Source of the DNA: Nocardioides jiangxiensis
GTDB taxonomy: Bacteria; Actinomycetota; Actinomycetes; Propionibacteriales; Nocardioidaceae
Assembly: GCF_030580915.1 (NCBI RefSeq)
Contig: NZ_JAUQTA010000001.1
Location: 2,046,001-2,110,000 of the forward strand
Direction of reading: 5' to 3'
Length of the DNA: 64,000 bases
Of the stretch, positions 61,544 through 64,000 are shown in pieces; positions within the stretch are counted from its first letter, which is position 1, and each line of letters begins with the position of its first letter. A program made the translations under genes and the position numbers. A model generated the notes under the pieces. The model was not told where the DNA came from. It did not search any database and saw nothing but the letters and a program-made list of their open reading frames with translations.

Positions 61544-62470
61544 ATGTCCCTGACCGACAAGAACCTCCCCGACGCGTTCGACGAGATCGACCTCGGCGGC
61601 CGCAACCGCGGCAAGATCCTGATCGCGCTGGTCGCCCTCGTGCTCGTCATCGGAGCCGCCGTGGTCACCTGGCGCATCGCCAGCGGAGACGACGAGACCG
61701 GCGCCGCCAACGGCAGCCACTTCGGCAACGACTTCCAGATCGCCTACCAGGCCAGCTCGGCCTCGGAGAAGGCGTTCCTCGACTACCTGGACAAGGAGAT
61801 CGCGCCGAAGCACGGCGTCACGATCACGCCCGTCGGCATCGAGGACGGCAACCAGCTCGACCAGGCCACCGCCGACGGCAAGTACATCGCCAACATCTAC
61901 CAGCACAAGCACTGGCTCAAGCAGGTCACGGACTCCACCGGCTGGGACCTCAAGGCCCTCGGCCCGGTCTTCCAGTGGTCCTACTCGATCTACTCCGAGA
62001 AGTACGACAGCTTCGACAAGCTGCCGAAGGGCGCCACCATCGCCCTGCTCAACGACCCGGCGAACACCGCCCAGGCCCTGTGGATCCTCGAGCGTGCCGG
62101 TGCGATCACCTTCAAGGACGGCGTCGACCCGGCCGAGGCCACCGAGCAGGACATCGCCACCAACCCGAAGCGCCTGAAGTTCCAGTACATCGAGTACGGC
62201 GCCGGCCCGCGCTCGCTGCCGTCGGTCGACGCGGTCATCGACTACAACATGAGCTTCGTCGACGCGGGCACCCCGGACTCCGAGCGGATCCTCGCTCCGG
62301 CTGCGCCGAAGGACTTCGCCGGCCAGCTGGTCGTGGGCGGGAAGTACCTCGACGACCCGCAGGTGAAGGTGCTCAAGGAGATCTTCTTCGACCCCGCGGT
62401 CCAGGAGTACCTCAAGACCAACGACGACCCGGCGCTCAAGGGCCAGCTGGCCCCCGTCTCGGCGAGCTGA
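61544..62470 (+). CDS. metQ: MetQ/NlpA-family binding protein with an N-terminal membrane anchor
   Basis: The 308-residue protein has a cytoplasmic N-tail (residues 1-23), one membrane span (24-43, KILIALVALVLVIGAAVVTW) and a MetQ-like domain (QIAYQASSASEKAFLDYLDKEIAPKHGVTITPVGIEDGNQLDQATADGKYIANIYQHKHWLKQ; KGATIALLNDPANTAQALWILERAG). There is no lipobox Cys, so it is anchored by a helix rather than a lipid, which is unusual for MetQ. GAAGGAAG lies about 5 nt before the ATG. Confidence 0.9.
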   Translation: MSLTDKNLPDAFDEIDLGGRNRGKILIALVALVLVIGAAVVTWRIASGDDETGAANGSHFGNDFQIAYQASSASEKAFLDYLDKEIAPKHGVTITPVGIEDGNQLDQATADGKYIANIYQHKHWLKQVTDSTGWDLKALGPVFQWSYSIYSEKYDSFDKLPKGATIALLNDPANTAQALWILERAGAITFKDGVDPAEATEQDIATNPKRLKFQYIEYGAGPRSLPSVDAVIDYNMSFVDAGTPDSERILAPAAPKDFAGQLVVGGKYLDDPQVKVLKEIFFDPAVQEYLKTNDDPALKGQLAPVSAS

Positions 62471-62483
62471 TCGGGGTCCTGGC

Positions 62484-63704
62484 ATGACTGCGACGAGGAA
62501 CGCCACGAAGCCGGTCGTCCGCCCGGGCACGCCCGAGTGGACCGCCCTGCTCACCCGGATCGCCGAGGGTGCCGCCGAGCGCGAGCGGGACCGGACGGCT
62601 CCCCATGAGGTGATCGGCTGGCTGAAGGAGGCCGGCGTCGGCCGGCTCCGGCTGCCGGTCGAGCTCGGGGGAGCGGGGCTCACGATCCCGGAGCTCTTCG
62701 CGGCCCTGATCGATCTGGCCGAGGCCGACTCCAGTGCCCCGCACATCCTGCGGACCCACTTCTGGTTCACCGAGCAGCACCTGCAGGCGAGCGAGGACCC
62801 GGCGTTCCGGGCCCGACTCGCACTGGCCGCCGCGGACAAGCTGGTCGGCAACGGCTTCAGCGAGCAGAGCCGCAAGCCGGTGGGGCTGCACTTCGACACC
62901 GCCTTCACGCCTGACGGCGACGGGTACCGGCTCAACGGCACGAAGTTCTACTCGACCGGGAGCATCTACTCCGACTACACGCAGATCTGGGCGGCCGCGC
63001 CTGGCGGGCGGATCGCCGGGGCGGTCATCCCGGTGGACCGGGAGGGCGTCACGATCCTCGACGACTGGGACGGCTTCGGCCAGCGGCTGACCGGCACCGG
63101 CACGACGCAGCTGGACGACGTCCGGGTCGAGGCCGAGGAGTTCTTCGACCTCGGCGAGCCCGAGCCGGCCGAGCCCGCTCCCGGCTACCAGGGTGCCTTC
63201 CTGCAGCTCTTCCTCCAGGCGGTCACGGCGGGCATCCTGCGCAGCGTCCGCAACGACGCGGTCGCGCTGCTGAAGCGACGTGCCCGCAACTACAGCCACG
63301 CGGGCTCCCCGCAGGGCCCGGCCCGGGACCGGCAGGTGCTGCAGGTCGTCGGCGAGATCTCGGCTGACGTGTTCGCGGCCGAGGCGATCGTGCTGAAGGC
63401 GGCCGAGGCGCTCCAGGCTGCCGCCGACTCCGTGGTCGACGGGCTGCCGACGGCGGAGGCCGCCGACGCTGCCCAGCTGGCGGCGGCGCAGGCCAAGGTC
63501 GCGATCGACCGGTTCTCCTACGCGACCGCCGCGAAGCTCTTCGACGTCGGCGGCACCTCCGCGACGCAGGCGGTCCACAACCTCGACCGGCACTGGCGCA
63601 ACGTCCGCACCATCTCGACCCACAACCCGACGTTCCTCAAGGCGTCGGCGGTCGGCGACCACCTGGTCAACGGCACGGACTTCCCCGCCAACGCCTACTT
63701 CTGA
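62484..63704 (+). CDS. SfnB/DszC-type flavin-dependent monooxygenase (acyl-CoA dehydrogenase fold)
   Basis: The 406-residue protein has an acyl-CoA dehydrogenase fold: LKEAGVGRLRLPVELGGAGLTIPELFAALIDLAEADSSAPHILRTHFWFTEQHL, GYRLNGTKFYSTGSIYSDYTQIWA, and the C-terminal AAKLFDVGGTSATQAVHNLDRHWRNVRTISTHNPTFLKASAVGDHLVNG. The R-H-W-RN-RT-S-HNP run is characteristic of DszC/SfnB sulfur-acquisition oxidoreductases. They use FMNH2 and O2 to oxidise organosulfur compounds. It follows metQ by 13 bp, consistent with import then oxidation. Confidence 0.9.
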   Translation: MTATRNATKPVVRPGTPEWTALLTRIAEGAAERERDRTAPHEVIGWLKEAGVGRLRLPVELGGAGLTIPELFAALIDLAEADSSAPHILRTHFWFTEQHLQASEDPAFRARLALAAADKLVGNGFSEQSRKPVGLHFDTAFTPDGDGYRLNGTKFYSTGSIYSDYTQIWAAAPGGRIAGAVIPVDREGVTILDDWDGFGQRLTGTGTTQLDDVRVEAEEFFDLGEPEPAEPAPGYQGAFLQLFLQAVTAGILRSVRNDAVALLKRRARNYSHAGSPQGPARDRQVLQVVGEISADVFAAEAIVLKAAEALQAAADSVVDGLPTAEAADAAQLAAAQAKVAIDRFSYATAAKLFDVGGTSATQAVHNLDRHWRNVRTISTHNPTFLKASAVGDHLVNGTDFPANAYF

Positions 63705-63743
63705 CCCTCACCTCACCCTCAACGACGAAAGCGAGCACTACCC

Positions 63744-64000
63744 ATGACCATCTCCGTGACCGAGGCCCTCCAGGCCTCTCCCTGGGCCGGGCAGCCGGTC
63801 CCGACCAGCGGCGAGGGCTGGATCGCCCGCGCCGCCGAGGTCGCCGGAATCCTCGCCGCCGACGCGGTGGAGCGCGACCGCGCCCAGGCCGTGCCGCAGG
63901 CCGAGATCGACCTGCTCAAGGCCGCCGGCCTCGTGACCCTGCTCGGACCGGCGGCGCACGGGGGCGCCGAGCAGCCGTGGACGACCGCCTACAAGGTGAT
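63744..64000 (+). CDS. Second SfnB/DszC-type monooxygenase (N-terminal part; cut by window end)
   Basis: The first 85 codons encode GWIARAAEVAGILAADAVERDRAQAVPQAEIDLLKAAGLVTLLGPAAHGG, the N-terminal helical domain of acyl-CoA-dehydrogenase-fold monooxygenases, similar to but divergent from the preceding gene. The ATG lies 39 bp after it, with GAAAGCGAG upstream as a weak SD. Paired copies suggest successive oxidation steps or different substrates. The 3' end lies outside the window. Confidence 0.8.
   Translation, partial: MTISVTEALQASPWAGQPVPTSGEGWIARAAEVAGILAADAVERDRAQAVPQAEIDLLKAAGLVTLLGPAAHGGAEQPWTTAYKV

Overview
The window is a single, very GC-rich, densely coded chromosomal stretch of an actinobacterium, most likely Nocardioides or a close relative in the Nocardioidaceae. 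The basis is the gene order map-infA-rpmJ-rpsM-rpsK-rpsD-rpoA-rplQ-truA ... rplM-rpsI-glmM ... coaA/glmS-acpS-nnr-alr-tsaE-tsaB-rimI-tsaD, the frequent GTG starts and ATGA overlaps, an L17 with a long C-terminal extension, and a WS/DGAT acyltransferase. I see no tRNA, rRNA, CRISPR array, insertion sequence or prophage.

Layout. 1-5.7 kb: end of the ribosomal spc/alpha region (map end, an LLM flavin oxidoreductase, infA to rplQ) with strong GC hairpins between genes. 5.8-11 kb: a lipoprotein-like gene, a DUF2786 gene, truA, an RsmC-like methyltransferase, a lipoprotein and citrate synthase. 11-25.6 kb: rplM-rpsI, cell-wall precursor genes (glmM, glmS, alr), coaA, acpS, a c-di-AMP-type riboswitch ahead of an NlpC/P60 protein, nnr, and the t6A genes with a GNAT-TsaE fusion. 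25.6-34 kb: a tandem-duplicated HAD acid phosphatase, tsaD, a ddaH-rocD pair, a THUMP-like methyltransferase and an orphan DNA methyltransferase. 34-49 kb: lipid, transport and redox genes (WS/DGAT, FUSC, ThrE-type exporter, sedolisin protease, two paralogous SDRs with a Baeyer-Villiger-type monooxygenase and its TetR, a GT39/GtrA membrane glycosylation operon, a second flavin monooxygenase). 49-58.5 kb: hrpA, PemK-like toxin, sugar-type binding protein, RNase D, DUF3000, hemE. 58.5-64 kb: a sulfur-acquisition locus with a LysR regulator, a cysteine-containing leader ORF, metN-metI-metQ and two SfnB/DszC-type monooxygenases, the last cut by the window end.

Three features run across genes. First, a dispersed 16-nt module (GAGACGGGsCYYGTGC), usually at a 22-nt period, forms direct arrays and long perfect hairpins in four intergenic gaps (about 9.65, 28.4, 39.75 and 53.45 kb). 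Second, many transcription-unit heads carry a TANNNT-like hexamer ending 6-7 nt before the start codon and no Shine-Dalgarno sequence, which predicts leaderless mRNAs. Third, the sulfur operon carries an RNA/leader-peptide layer: a 36-codon ORF with a near-perfect ribosome binding site and three Cys codons, followed by two hairpins.
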